From Psychroflexus sediminis (GTDB lineage Bacteria > Bacteroidota > Bacteroidia > Flavobacteriales > Flavobacteriaceae), in contig NZ_FNCW01000013.1 in NCBI RefSeq assembly GCF_900099815.1, positions 19,335 to 83,334 on the forward strand: a stretch of DNA of 64,000 bases. Reading direction: 5' to 3'. The notes under the pieces were generated by a model that was not told where the DNA came from, did not search any database, and saw nothing but the letters and a program-made list of their open reading frames with translations. Shown here one piece after another: positions 17,943-27,031 of the stretch (position 1 is the first letter of the stretch; every line of letters starts with the position of its first letter). The position numbers and the translations under genes are program-made.

Positions 17943-18485
17943 ATGACTAAAAAATTTAAACATAGTTCAGAATCTGCTGTAATACTCAGTCAACTAATGC
18001 TTCCCTCCCATTCCAACTTTGGAGGGAAAATTCATGGAGGCTTTATTCTTTCACTGCTTGATCAGGTGGCTTTTGCCTGTGCTTCCAAGCATTCAGAGCA
18101 TTACTGCGTCACCGCAAGTGTGGATAGGGTTGATTTTCTGAATCCTGTAGAGGTTGGAGAACTACTGACTTTAAAATCTACTGTCAATTATGTAGGAAGA
18201 ACTTCCATGGTAGTAGGTGTGCGCGTGGAAGCTGAGCATATTCAAGACGGCAGTATAAAACATTGTAATTCTTCCTATTTTACCATGGTTGCTAAAGATC
18301 AAAACGGAAAGTCTATTGAAGTTCCGGGGCTGGAGTTACATTCTGAAGATGATTATAGGCGCTTCATCAAAAACATTAAGCGAATGGAAAATAGAACCAA
18401 ACATGATGAAATTTTCTCAAATTTCACTTTTGACAAACAGGAATTTCAGGAAATTTTGAAAGCGTATAATGTGCAAATGAAATAG
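17943..18485 (+). CDS. Hot-dog acyl-CoA thioesterase (YciA/BACH type)
   Basis: 180 residues from ATG 17943; the frame extends upstream to 17913 but that start lies inside rmuC. Hot-dog fold: the first strand and loop SNFGGKIHGGFILSLLDQVAFACASKHS contains the Gly-rich helix N-cap and the Asp of the family; then VTASVDRVDFLNPVEVGELL and VGRTSMVVGVRVEAE. This arrangement is typical of acyl-CoA hydrolases of the YciA/BACH group, which cut acyl-CoA to free acid and CoA. A C-terminal tail of about 40 residues is charged and may be helical. Confidence 0.85.
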   Translation: MTKKFKHSSESAVILSQLMLPSHSNFGGKIHGGFILSLLDQVAFACASKHSEHYCVTASVDRVDFLNPVEVGELLTLKSTVNYVGRTSMVVGVRVEAEHIQDGSIKHCNSSYFTMVAKDQNGKSIEVPGLELHSEDDYRRFIKNIKRMENRTKHDEIFSNFTFDKQEFQEILKAYNVQMK

Positions 18486-18635
18486 TTCTAAAGGTTTTTA
18501 TTAATTTATATTCATTCTAAATAAATACTTGATATTATTATTTTTTTAAAATAAAAACGCTTTTTTTTAAGATATAGAATTATTTAACTCAAAAATAATT
18601 TCTATTCTGCAAAATCATATTCCACTATATTTATT

Positions 18636-18684
18636 ATTAAACAATAACACCCCCTAAAAATTAGGGGGTGTTATTGTTTAATAA
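18636..18684. repeat. Large perfect palindrome upstream of the PII/amt operon
   Basis: An inverted repeat with arms of about 22-24 bases (ATTAAACAATAACACCCCCT on the left, its complement from 18663 on the right), separated by a few A/T bases. The core has five G:C pairs and the flanks are AT-rich. There is no U tract after either arm. It could be an intergenic terminator for the thioesterase or an operator: the TTG of a possible -33 box (18674-18676) lies in its right arm. Exact loop length is uncertain by a base or two. Confidence 0.7.
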
Positions 18685-18703
18685 ATGCTTTATTGTAGTT
18701 TAA
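18674..18703 (+). promoter_or_regulatory. Candidate promoter of the glnK-amt operon
   Basis: TTG at 18674-18676, 19 bases, then TAGTTTAA at 18696-18703, which matches TAnnTTTG at TA and two T. Start of transcription would be near 18709, leaving a leader of about 16 bases. The -33 half lies in the palindrome. Confidence 0.4.
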
Positions 18704-18724
18704 CCCCGTTAAATCAATTTAAAT

Positions 18725-19063
18725 ATGAAAAAAATAGAAGCAGTCATCAGAAAGTCAAAATTTGATGATGTCAAAGAAGCCTTACATCAAGTTGAAGTCA
18801 ATTTTTTCAGTTACTGGGATGTCACAGGAGTCGGTAACGAAAAACAAGGTCATGTTTATCGCGGTATTTCTTACAGTACAAGCGATATACAAAGACGGCA
18901 CTTATCTATTGTGGTCTCAGACGAGTTCATGGACCGAACTGTGGATGCAATTCTTAAAACAGCATACACCGGCAATGTTGGAGACGGAAAAATATTTGTT
19001 TCTGAGGTACTTCAGGCCTATAGAATCAGAACAAAGGAAAACGGTAAAGAAGGAATAAGATAA
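18725..19063 (+). CDS. glnK: PII nitrogen regulatory protein
   Basis: 112 residues, the normal PII length. It has the MKKIEAVIRKSKFDDVKEAL start, the T-loop GHVYRGISYSTSD, the B-loop TGNVGDGKIFV and the C-loop YRIRTKENG. Alignment by eye puts Tyr50 in the place of the classic uridylylation tyrosine (Y51 in E. coli GlnB), and Tyr45 in the place of Y46. The rest of the T-loop is divergent. Gene order PII then amt, 22 bases apart, makes it GlnK in function: it would bind and block the channel under ammonium excess, with ATP/ADP and 2-oxoglutarate as signals. Confidence 0.88.
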   Translation: MKKIEAVIRKSKFDDVKEALHQVEVNFFSYWDVTGVGNEKQGHVYRGISYSTSDIQRRHLSIVVSDEFMDRTVDAILKTAYTGNVGDGKIFVSEVLQAYRIRTKENGKEGIR

Positions 19064-19085
19064 TAACGCATTAAAACATTAATCT

Positions 19086-20324
19086 ATGGATTTAGGATTA
19101 TTTACAGCAAACAACTTGTGGATGATGATTGCTACAGCACTGGTCTTCTTTATGCATACCGGGTTTGCTTTCTTAGAAATAGGCTTAACAAGACAAAAAA
19201 ATACGATTAACATATTATTTAAGAACATATTCATCATTACGGGCGGGTTGTTACTTTTTTATGCATTTGGATTTAACCTGATGTACCCCGGCTTTGTTGA
19301 TGGAGATATGGGTATCTTAAAATTTGCAGGTTTCGGTTTAGAGTCTCCAGAAGGAGGGGTCACTGCAGCATATGCAGATGGCAATTATACCTATTGGACG
19401 GATTTTCTGTTTCAGGGCATGTTTGCAGCAACAGCTGCCACCATAGTTTCTGGAGCTGTCGCCGAACGCATTAAGATTGGTTCTTTTATGATTTTCACTA
19501 TCATTTATGTAGGCTTAGTTTACCCTATAGTAGGCTCCTGGAAATGGGGGGGCGGTTTCCTTGATTCCTGGGGGTTTTATGATTTTGCCGGCTCTACTTT
19601 AGTTCACTCTGTTGGCGGTTGGGCTGCCTTGGTTGCTTCGGCCCTTTTAGGGGGTAGAATCGGTAAATTCAGCAAGGAAGGTAAACCTAAAGCCATTCCG
19701 GGACACAGCATCCCCCTGGCCACAGCTGGGGTTTTAGTGCTTTGGTTAGGCTGGTTTGGTTTCAACGGAGGATCTGTTTTATCAGCAGACCCTGGACTTA
19801 CTTCTTTAGTACTGGTCACTACAAGTCTTGCAGCCGCAGCCGGAGGCTTTGGTGCAATTATATTATCGACTATCCTCTATAAAAATTTAGATTTAACCAT
19901 GTTTTTGAATGGTATTTTGGGTGGGCTTGTCGGCATAACCGCTGGTGCAGACCTGATGTCCCCCAATGAGTCTGTCCTTATTGGCTTAATCGCCGGATTA
20001 ATTGTGGTTTGCGGCGTTGCTCTGATAGATAAACTAAAATTGGATGACCCTGTTGGTGCTATAACCGTTCATTTAATCTGTGGGGTATGGGGAACTTTAG
20101 CCGTCGGCATTTTTGGATCATTAGCTAGTAGCGGCCAGCTACTCAATCAACTATATGGGATATTAATAATAGGAGCATTTTGTTCTCTGTCATCTGCTAT
20201 TATATTAATAATTATCAAATCTACCGTAGGTTTACGTGTATCTAGAGAAGAAGAATTGGAAGGACTGGATATCCATGAGCATGGCATGGATGCCTATTCA
20301 GATTTCAGAATTAATGAAAATTAA
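19086..20324 (+). CDS. amt: Ammonium transporter
   Basis: 412 residues with about eleven membrane segments. Amt landmarks are present: FFMHTGFAFLEIGLTRQKN near the N-terminus, DFAGSTLVHSVGG with the first pore histidine, WFGFNGGS, and HLICGVWGTLAVGIFGS with the second pore histidine. The C-terminal cytoplasmic tail ends LDIHEHGMDAYSDF, the segment that contacts PII in known structures. No clear U-tracted terminator follows. The 270 bases to the next gene hold a weak hairpin at 20450-20481 and nothing else that I can name. Confidence 0.93.
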   Translation: MDLGLFTANNLWMMIATALVFFMHTGFAFLEIGLTRQKNTINILFKNIFIITGGLLLFYAFGFNLMYPGFVDGDMGILKFAGFGLESPEGGVTAAYADGNYTYWTDFLFQGMFAATAATIVSGAVAERIKIGSFMIFTIIYVGLVYPIVGSWKWGGGFLDSWGFYDFAGSTLVHSVGGWAALVASALLGGRIGKFSKEGKPKAIPGHSIPLATAGVLVLWLGWFGFNGGSVLSADPGLTSLVLVTTSLAAAAGGFGAIILSTILYKNLDLTMFLNGILGGLVGITAGADLMSPNESVLIGLIAGLIVVCGVALIDKLKLDDPVGAITVHLICGVWGTLAVGIFGSLASSGQLLNQLYGILIIGAFCSLSSAIILIIIKSTVGLRVSREEELEGLDIHEHGMDAYSDFRINEN

Positions 20325-20596
20325 AAGATCATAAATGGAGCTTTAAAAAATCTTACTCATACTTTAAAACTATAGGTAATAAATCTAAAGTACTTTAGGC
20401 ATCTCGATATTTGACACGAAGCCAAGTTAAACCTAAGTGAACTGATAAAAATTAAGCTGTTCGTTTAAAAGACAGCTAATTGAATTATATCGTCACCTTA
20501 ATTAAATCATTGAGAATAAAAGTCTGTTTGTACCTTAATTTAAAGGTCCTGACTTTGAAAGCTACTGATGTTTATTATAGAACATCATGGCACAAT

Positions 20597-21325
20597 TCAG
20601 CCTTTATATTTATAGTAGTTTCCCGTTGAAGGAGGTAGAAGAGTCGAATCCTTTTGCCACTTAGTCAATAGTTCTAAATACTTAATGTCAATTTTTGGAG
20701 CCTGAGGCTCTAAATCTCCAGATTGAAATTCTCTATGCAAGATATCTTCAATATAGAAGTCTTCCCTAACTCCTGAAGGATCGTATTTTTCTTTGAGTGA
20801 AATGTTGAAAAAATTAGCCGTAGTATTATACCAAAAAGCTCTCCAGCCAGACCTCAGATCTTTAACTAATTTGAAAGTAGTCTCCCCTGTTTGTCGATGA
20901 ATTAACTTTACTAAAATTTGACCTTCAGTTTTGGTTAATTTTTTTAATTCTTCTGTAAACTCCTCTTCAATATATCTTTGTATAATCAAGGTGTATTTAC
21001 GCTTATCACTTTTAGATTTTATGTCCTCTAAACGATGATTTAAGGTTTCAAAGCGTTCTGAAGCTAATTTAGCATAGGGCCATACTTTTTTGGTTTTTCG
21101 CTTGAGTATAAGATAACTTCTGAAATCATCTCTGTTTTTAAATTTCAATTTAGGTAAAATAAAAACTTCATCGAGCTTAACTTCGGTAACCCAGGTTGAG
21201 TCTTGGCCAATGACCATGTATTTTTTTTGGCCTAAAACAGAATCAGTTAAGATTTCCTTGTTTTTATATTCCTGAGCACTTATTGATAAGCTCAAAAGCA
21301 AACAAAAATAAGCAATAATTTTCAC
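20597..21325 (-). CDS. DUF4294-domain protein, exported
   Basis: 242 residues from a GTG start at 21325 (the codon before lysine-isoleucine-isoleucine is GTG on the minus strand). A signal peptide (MKIIAYFCLLLSLSISAQ) precedes a basic, helical body: VFILPKLKFKNRDDFRSYL, then KTKKVWPYAKLA and GQILVKLIHRQTGETTFKLV. This is the Bacteroidota-specific DUF4294 family; function unknown. It is divergent from the M42 peptidase, an arrangement I recall as common in Flavobacteriaceae. A TAGCTTTG box at 21353-21346 on the minus strand is a possible -7 element. Confidence 0.8.
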   Translation of the reverse strand: MKIIAYFCLLLSLSISAQEYKNKEILTDSVLGQKKYMVIGQDSTWVTEVKLDEVFILPKLKFKNRDDFRSYLILKRKTKKVWPYAKLASERFETLNHRLEDIKSKSDKRKYTLIIQRYIEEEFTEELKKLTKTEGQILVKLIHRQTGETTFKLVKDLRSGWRAFWYNTTANFFNISLKEKYDPSGVREDFYIEDILHREFQSGDLEPQAPKIDIKYLELLTKWQKDSTLLPPSTGNYYKYKG

Positions 21326-21431
21326 GTCAATTTAATTTAAATATTCAAAGCTAAAATCATTCCAAAATTAAGGTTTCGTTTTCAACTATATCTCAATACT
21401 TTACTAAATTAGCATCTTAAAACATGAAGAT

Positions 21432-22502
21432 ATGAATGATAATTCACTGAAATTTTTAGAAAAATACTTAAATAACGCTGCTCCGACCGGATATGAATGG
21501 GAGGGACAAAAACTGTGGATGGAATATCTAAAACCCTATGTGGATGATTTTATAACAGACACTTATGGAACCGCTGTCGGAATCATTAATCCTGATGCTG
21601 ATTTTAAGGTTGTCATTGAAGGTCATGCCGACGAAATATCATGGTATGTTAATTACATCACGGATGAAGGATTGATATACGTTATCAGGAATGGAGGAAG
21701 CGATCATCAAATTGCGACATCTAAGCGTGTCAATATTCATACTAAAAACGGAATTGTAAAAGGTGTTTTTGGATGGCCGGCGATTCACACCCGTGACAAG
21801 TCAAAAGAGGAAACACCAAAGATTGAAAATATCTGCATCGACGTTGGTTGTACCAACAAAGAAGAAGTTGAAAAACTTGGCGTGCATGTAGGGTGTGTCA
21901 TTACTTATCCAGATGAGTTTTTTATTCTTAATAATGATAAATTCGTTTGCCGGGGGTTAGATAACAGAATGGGCGGCTTTATGATTGCTGAAGTTGCGCG
22001 AATGTTAAAAGAAAATAAAGTAGAATTACCTTTTGGTTTATACATCACCAATTCTGTGCAAGAGGAAATTGGGTTACGCGGAGCAGAAATGATAAGCAAT
22101 ACAATACAACCCAATGTAGCTATTGTGACCGATGTTTGTCACGATACTACCACACCTATGATTGACAAAAAGAAAGAAGGCTTAACCAAAATAGGCGCTG
22201 GACCTGTTATCAGTTATGCACCTGCAGTTCAAAATAAATTACGCGAGTTGCTCATCGATACAGCCGAAAAACATAAGATACCATTTCAACGCCTGGCAGC
22301 AAGCAGAATGACTGGTACCGATACCGATGCTTTTGCTTATAGCAATGGCGGGGTTGCCTCTGCATTAATTTCTCTTCCCCTGCGATACATGCACACTACA
22401 GTAGAAATGGTACATAAAGACGATGTTGAGAATGTCATTAAACTGATTTACAACTCTTTATTAGAGATAAAAAACGGGGATAAATTTAGTTATTTCGAAT
22501 AA
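21432..22502 (+). CDS. M42-family metallopeptidase
   Basis: 356 residues. Two-metal M42 ligands can be placed: His in EGHADEI, bridging Asp in RGLDNRMGG, Glu-Glu in NSVQEEIGLRG, Asp in VTDVCHDTT and a late His in RYMHTTVEM. Members are large self-assembling aminopeptidases (TET-like) or glutamyl aminopeptidases, some mis-named endoglucanase M. No signal peptide, so cytoplasmic. It ends at a strong hairpin terminator shared with the convergent SMP-30 gene. Confidence 0.9.
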   Translation: MNDNSLKFLEKYLNNAAPTGYEWEGQKLWMEYLKPYVDDFITDTYGTAVGIINPDADFKVVIEGHADEISWYVNYITDEGLIYVIRNGGSDHQIATSKRVNIHTKNGIVKGVFGWPAIHTRDKSKEETPKIENICIDVGCTNKEEVEKLGVHVGCVITYPDEFFILNNDKFVCRGLDNRMGGFMIAEVARMLKENKVELPFGLYITNSVQEEIGLRGAEMISNTIQPNVAIVTDVCHDTTTPMIDKKKEGLTKIGAGPVISYAPAVQNKLRELLIDTAEKHKIPFQRLAASRMTGTDTDAFAYSNGGVASALISLPLRYMHTTVEMVHKDDVENVIKLIYNSLLEIKNGDKFSYFE

Positions 22503-22525
22503 ATTTTGAATATTTCTATCAAGCA

Positions 22526-22555
22526 AAACGGCCCCTATGAGGCCGTTTTGTTTGA
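22526..22555. terminator. Bidirectional terminator between the M42 and SMP-30 genes
   Basis: AAAACGGCC (22526-22534), loop CCTATGA, GGCCGTTTT (22542-22550), then GTTT. Nine perfect pairs. Serves both convergent genes. Confidence 0.85.
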
Positions 22556-22576
22556 ATTTAGAATAAACTCATTATA

Positions 22577-23455
22577 TTAATTCTTAACCTCGAGTCGATA
22601 TACTTTGTCTGAAGCAGTTATGAATAAGGTTTTACCAACTTTGCTGCCCCACGCCAGATTGGTGATTTGCTCGTCAAACTTTAAATGATCCATTTGCTGT
22701 CCTGATTCATTAAATACGCTTAGACCATTAGGTCCGGTGGTATAAAGACGGTTTGCCTGATCCATAATCATACCATCCGCCCCGCCTAACTGAGTAGGTT
22801 TACCAATATTGGTGAAAAATGCTTTAGAAACGACTTCTCCCTCTTCATCGAGATTGAACTTTATAATGTCACCTGTTTCAGAGTCGGCTGCAAATAGCAA
22901 ACTTTCATCAACTGACAAGGCGATACCATTGGGCAGTTTGAATTCGTCGTAAATTAGTTTTAAACTGTCATTTTTAAATTGGTAAACACCAGAAAATTCC
23001 AGTTCAGGCTCACCCCGAACTCCAAAAGTTGGATCGGTGAAATAAATAACACCAGACGATGTGATAGCTAAGTCATTTGGACTGTTTAATTTTTTTCCTT
23101 TATAGGCTGCAGCTAAAGTAATGACACTTTTATCTGAATTTATCCGACTGATTTTTCCGGAATGTTGCGCGATAATAATATCCCCGTTTGGCATTTCATC
23201 TATGCCGTTTGAGCGACCAGAGGGCTCTAGCCAAACCTCGACCGTGTCTTTATCAGCTTTCCATATATAAATTTTACTGGCTGGGATATCACTAAAAATC
23301 AAACCTTCGTTATCAAGCCAGTGAGGTCCTTCCGTAAACTGAAATCCACTTGCTATGACTTCAGGTTCTCCAAATAAATTTTTCTCTCCCGTTTGACAGG
23401 AAACAAATAAAGTGACAGCACTAAGGACGAAACACAACTTAAGAGATATTTTCAT
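22577..23455 (-). CDS. SMP-30/gluconolactonase-family lipoprotein
   Basis: 292 residues from ATG 23455, which gives a lipoprotein signal (MKISLKLCFVLSAVTLFVSC); a longer frame to 23536 is rejected for that reason. Six-bladed beta-propeller of the SMP-30/LRE type: FTEGPHWLDNEGLIFSDI with the first metal Glu, SNGIDEMPNGDI with the Asn ligand, LNSPNDLAITSSGVIYFTDP with Asn and Asp ligands, LPNGIALSVDESLLFAADS. Such enzymes hydrolyse sugar lactones. Location is the periplasm or membrane surface. Confidence 0.87.
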   Translation of the reverse strand: MKISLKLCFVLSAVTLFVSCQTGEKNLFGEPEVIASGFQFTEGPHWLDNEGLIFSDIPASKIYIWKADKDTVEVWLEPSGRSNGIDEMPNGDIIIAQHSGKISRINSDKSVITLAAAYKGKKLNSPNDLAITSSGVIYFTDPTFGVRGEPELEFSGVYQFKNDSLKLIYDEFKLPNGIALSVDESLLFAADSETGDIIKFNLDEEGEVVSKAFFTNIGKPTQLGGADGMIMDQANRLYTTGPNGLSVFNESGQQMDHLKFDEQITNLAWGSKVGKTLFITASDKVYRLEVKN

Positions 23456-23587
23456 GTTTTGAATATTTTTACAACGTTGATAAAGTTTAGACTTAATTTT
23501 TGAACCCATTACAATGTTTATCCAAGCTGAAATCAAGGTCTTAAGTAAACAGCTTAGTTTTGTTGAGATAGGCTTTACTTATTCCAT

Positions 23588-24904
23588 TTAATTTTGAGAT
23601 TCTGTTTTTTTGTAATTATCATCCCAGTCTTTAACCTGCGGATCACCCAGTTTGTCTTGTGATTTAGCCACTAACATAGCTACGGCAGCATCACCTGTAA
23701 CATTGACACTGGTTCTTAACATATCTAAAGGTCTGTCTACAGCAAAAATAAGTGCTAAACCAGCTTCAGGAATACCTGCCTGACCTAGAACTATAACCAG
23801 CATCACCATTCCTGCACCAGGAACTGCGGCAGAACCAATGGAAGCTAATGTGGCTGTGGCGATAATCCCCAATTGGGCAGCAAAACTCAACTCTATTCCG
23901 AAAGCCTGAGCAATAAAAACGGCAGCAACTGCTTGATACAGGCTTGTTCCGTCCATATTAATCGTGGCTCCAATAGGCAACACAAAACTTGACACCTGAG
24001 GATGAACCCCTAAATGTTCCTCTACCCGTTCCATGGTTACGGGTAATGTCGCAGCACTAGAACTTGTTGAAAAGGCTAATAATTGAGCAGGAGAAATCCC
24101 ATTGAGAAAAAATCGCGGTGATTTTTTTGTAAATATTCCAACGACTGAAGCGTAAAAACCTATCATCAATATCAATCCACCAGCCACACAAAGTGCATAA
24201 TAGGCTAAAGCTATAAACAAATCAGCACTTGGCGCCTCGACAACGAGTGCAGCCAATAACGCGAAAACACCATAAGGTGCTGCCAGCATGATGAGGTCTA
24301 TCATCTTTAATATGACTTCATTGAGCGAATCAAAAAATTCCTTGATGGGTTTCGATTGCTTTTCTGGAATTAGAATCATTCCAATCCCAAAGAAAATGGC
24401 GAAGAAAATTACCTGTAGCATATTGGAGTTACTTGAGGCAGCTCCAAATATGTTCTCTGGTACCAAATCTTCAAGTGCCTGCAGCGGGCCAGATTCTTTT
24501 TGTTTTTGAGCGTTTTGACGAGTCGTTTCCGCATCACCGCCATAACTCTCTACAAGCTCCTCCCGGGTATCACTCTCGATGCTTTTTCCAGGTTCAAAAA
24601 CATTAACAATAATAAGTCCGATACTCACTGCAATTACAGTTGTTGCTAAATAAGTTAATATGGTTCGCAAACCCATTTTGGACAGACTTGAAATATCTTT
24701 TAAATCTGAAACCCCTTTGATAAGTGAAGCAAGAATTAAAGGAACGGCGATAAGTTTTAAAGCATTTATAAAAATAGTTCCAAAAGGCTTAATCCAATCT
24801 GTAATAAAACCGCTTCCCCATTCAAAATAAGAGAGTATAAAAGCAAATAATATTCCCAGGCCCATCCCTATAAGGATCTGCCAGTGTAGTTCTAATTTTT
24901 TCAT
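23588..24904 (-). CDS. Dicarboxylate/amino acid:cation symporter (DAACS, GltP type)
   Basis: 438 residues. Characteristic motifs of sodium- or proton-coupled glutamate/dicarboxylate carriers: the serine-rich re-entrant loop FSTSSSAATLPVTMERVEE, then LPIGATINMDGTSLYQ, and DRPLDMLRTSVNVTGDA. An insertion around residues 105-150 (charged, ESDTREELVESYGGDAETTR) forms an extracellular loop. It begins one base after the stop of aroC on the same strand, so the two are cotranscribed; a link with amino-acid precursor supply is plausible but not established. Confidence 0.92.
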   Translation of the reverse strand: MKKLELHWQILIGMGLGILFAFILSYFEWGSGFITDWIKPFGTIFINALKLIAVPLILASLIKGVSDLKDISSLSKMGLRTILTYLATTVIAVSIGLIIVNVFEPGKSIESDTREELVESYGGDAETTRQNAQKQKESGPLQALEDLVPENIFGAASSNSNMLQVIFFAIFFGIGMILIPEKQSKPIKEFFDSLNEVILKMIDLIMLAAPYGVFALLAALVVEAPSADLFIALAYYALCVAGGLILMIGFYASVVGIFTKKSPRFFLNGISPAQLLAFSTSSSAATLPVTMERVEEHLGVHPQVSSFVLPIGATINMDGTSLYQAVAAVFIAQAFGIELSFAAQLGIIATATLASIGSAAVPGAGMVMLVIVLGQAGIPEAGLALIFAVDRPLDMLRTSVNVTGDAAVAMLVAKSQDKLGDPQVKDWDDNYKKTESQN

Positions 24905-24905
24905 G

Positions 24906-25964
24906 TTAATGGATTGATTTGTTTAATAAATATGCGTCTGCCAAAACTAAAGCAGACATAGCTTCAACTACAGGTATTGCTCTAGGAACTACACATGGAT
25001 CATGTCTTCCTTTACCCTGCATTTCAACTTCTTCAGAATTTTTATTTATGGTTTGCTGCTTTTGCATTAAGGTTGCAACAGGTTTGAAGGCCACCCTAAA
25101 AGTGATATCCATTCCGTTGGAAATACCACCTTGTATACCTCCGCTATGATTGGTTTTAGTACTTCCATCTGTATTGAACAAATCATTATGTTCGCTTCCT
25201 TTCATAGAAATACCGTCAAAGCCAGAACCATAATCAAAGCCTTTCACCGCATTGATGGTCATCATGGCTTTTCCTAGATTGGCGTGTAATTTCTCAAAAA
25301 TAGGATCTCCCAGATTTTTAGGAACATTCGAAATCACACATTTTACAATTCCTCCAATAGTATCCCCCTCTTTTCTAATTTGCCTGATATAGTCTTCCAT
25401 TTTGGACGCCAATTTTTCATTAGGGCATCGCACAGGATTTTTTTCTATTACATCAAAATCAATTGAGTCTTGTTCAGTAAATTCAAGAGAACCGACCGAA
25501 TGAGTATAGGCCGTAAATTTGACATCTTTAAGGATTTGCTTGGCAATAGCACCAGCGACCACCCAGGATGCAGTTTCTCTGGCGCTAGACCTTCCTCCTC
25601 CTCTATGGTCTCTTTGACCATATTTTTGATCGTAGGTATAGTCTGCATGATTTGGACGAAATACATCTTTAATATGGCCGTAATCTTTAGATTTATTGTC
25701 TGTGTTCTGAATTTCAAACCCAATCGGTAAACCTGTGGTAATTCCTTCAAAAATCCCGGATTTAAAATGAACAATATCAGATTCTTTTCGTTGCGTAACG
25801 ATAGCGGATTGCCCGGGCTTTCTTCTGTCCAATTCTAATTGAATTTTCTCTAAATCAAGTTGAATTCCCGGGGGCACTCCGTCTAAAATTCCACCTATGG
25901 AAACTCCATGAGATTCGCCATAAGTAGTGAGCTTTAAAAAACTGCCGAAGCTATTTGATGCCAT
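24906..25964 (-). CDS. aroC: Chorismate synthase
   Basis: 352 residues. Family signatures in order: [49 protein letters not shown], and [24 protein letters not shown]. It takes EPSP to chorismate using reduced FMN, which feeds both aromatic amino acids and menaquinone (menC and menE are in this window). A well-formed promoter lies directly upstream and the transporter gene follows one base after its stop. Confidence 0.95.
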   Translation of the reverse strand: MASNSFGSFLKLTTYGESHGVSIGGILDGVPPGIQLDLEKIQLELDRRKPGQSAIVTQRKESDIVHFKSGIFEGITTGLPIGFEIQNTDNKSKDYGHIKDVFRPNHADYTYDQKYGQRDHRGGGRSSARETASWVVAGAIAKQILKDVKFTAYTHSVGSLEFTEQDSIDFDVIEKNPVRCPNEKLASKMEDYIRQIRKEGDTIGGIVKCVISNVPKNLGDPIFEKLHANLGKAMMTINAVKGFDYGSGFDGISMKGSEHNDLFNTDGSTKTNHSGGIQGGISNGMDITFRVAFKPVATLMQKQQTINKNSEEVEMQGKGRHDPCVVPRAIPVVEAMSALVLADAYLLNKSIH

Positions 25965-25977
25965 ATGATGTTTTGAA

Positions 25978-26008
25978 CAAATGTAATTGTTTTAAGCAAT
26001 AATCAAAA
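25978..26008 (-). promoter_or_regulatory. Promoter of aroC and the symporter gene
   Basis: On the minus strand TTTTG, 18 bases, TACATTTG, then 13 bases to the aroC ATG. Both boxes match the Bacteroidota sigma-A consensus (TTTG and TAnnTTTG) at proper spacing. It is the best promoter match I found in the window. Confidence 0.65.
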
Positions 26009-26170
26009 AGCAATCAAAACAGATAATCTATAAAAATTGCAATTCAACTCAATAATGTAAAATTAAAGTTAATAGATTGTTCAATTTCCTAACCTATAGC
26101 TTTAGCTTTCATAATCTTTAGTTTACCGACAAAAACTTGCATTTGTTTTTCTTTATAAAAACCTAATATT

Positions 26171-27001
26171 TTGAAACGAAAAGTAGACTTAATTGTTTTG
26201 TCGGATATTCACTTAGGCACCTTTGGTTGTCATGCACAGGAATTGCTCAATTACCTAAACTCCATAGAGCCTAAAAAAATTATTCTAAATGGGGATATCA
26301 TTGATATTTGGCAATTTAGAAAAAATTATTTTCCTAAAACACATCTGGAAATCATCAGAACATTGATTGAGTTTTCGATGTCAGGTACAGAAATCGTTTA
26401 CATTACTGGAAACCACGATGAAATGCTCAGGAAACTAAGTGACTTTGAAATCGGAAATATCAAACTCCTGGACAAATTGATTTTGAATTTAGATGGCAAG
26501 AAAGCCTGGTTTTTCCACGGGGACGTCTTTGACTTTTCAGTTCAAAATGCCAAATGGATAGCTAAATTTGGTGGCTGGGGTTATGATATACTTATTTTAG
26601 GTAATAGATTTTTGAATTTTATTTTGTTGAAATTGGGGAAAGAAAAATATTCCCTGTCCAAAAAAATTAAATATTCAGTGAAAAAAGCCATTAAATTTAT
26701 AGCTGATTTTGAAAAAACAGCAACAGATTTAGCTATCGAAAACGATTATCATTATGTTATTTGTGGTCACATTCATCAACCTCAAATTTCTAGAAAGGTA
26801 AATAAAAAGGGAACCTGCCTCTATTTGAATTCAGGAGATTGGATAGAAAATCTTACCGCATTGGAATATCACAATAAACGCTGGAAGCTTTTTAAATACA
26901 GCGATTTTGAAAAACAAACAGAAGACATCTCTTCTGCGAGTATGTTAAATCTTATTAATGAATCTAGAATGTTTTCTGATAAGAGAACAAAAAAAGCTTG
27001 A
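26171..27001 (+). CDS. LpxH-like UDP-2,3-diacylglucosamine diphosphatase family metallophosphoesterase
   Basis: 276 residues from a TTG at 26171; no in-frame ATG is close. Calcineurin-like phosphoesterase motifs: LSDIHLG, NGDIIDIW, TGNHDEML, HGDVFDF and ICGHIHQP, giving the two-metal site. The arrangement and length fit the LpxH/LpxH2 group that cuts UDP-2,3-diacylglucosamine to lipid X in lipid A synthesis. A middle insert (GNRFLNFILLKLGKEKYSL) is hydrophobic and may touch the membrane. The paralogue question (LpxH versus another phosphoesterase) cannot be settled here. Confidence 0.78.
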   Translation: MKRKVDLIVLSDIHLGTFGCHAQELLNYLNSIEPKKIILNGDIIDIWQFRKNYFPKTHLEIIRTLIEFSMSGTEIVYITGNHDEMLRKLSDFEIGNIKLLDKLILNLDGKKAWFFHGDVFDFSVQNAKWIAKFGGWGYDILILGNRFLNFILLKLGKEKYSLSKKIKYSVKKAIKFIADFEKTATDLAIENDYHYVICGHIHQPQISRKVNKKGTCLYLNSGDWIENLTALEYHNKRWKLFKYSDFEKQTEDISSASMLNLINESRMFSDKRTKKA

Positions 27002-27031
27002 ATTAACTCCTTTGTTTGTATATTCATCAAT

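Noticed and set aside
20450..20481. Hairpin AATTAAGCTGT / ACAGCTAATT after amt
   Set aside because: Contains a bulge, has no U tract and lies 125 bases after the stop; too weak to call a terminator.
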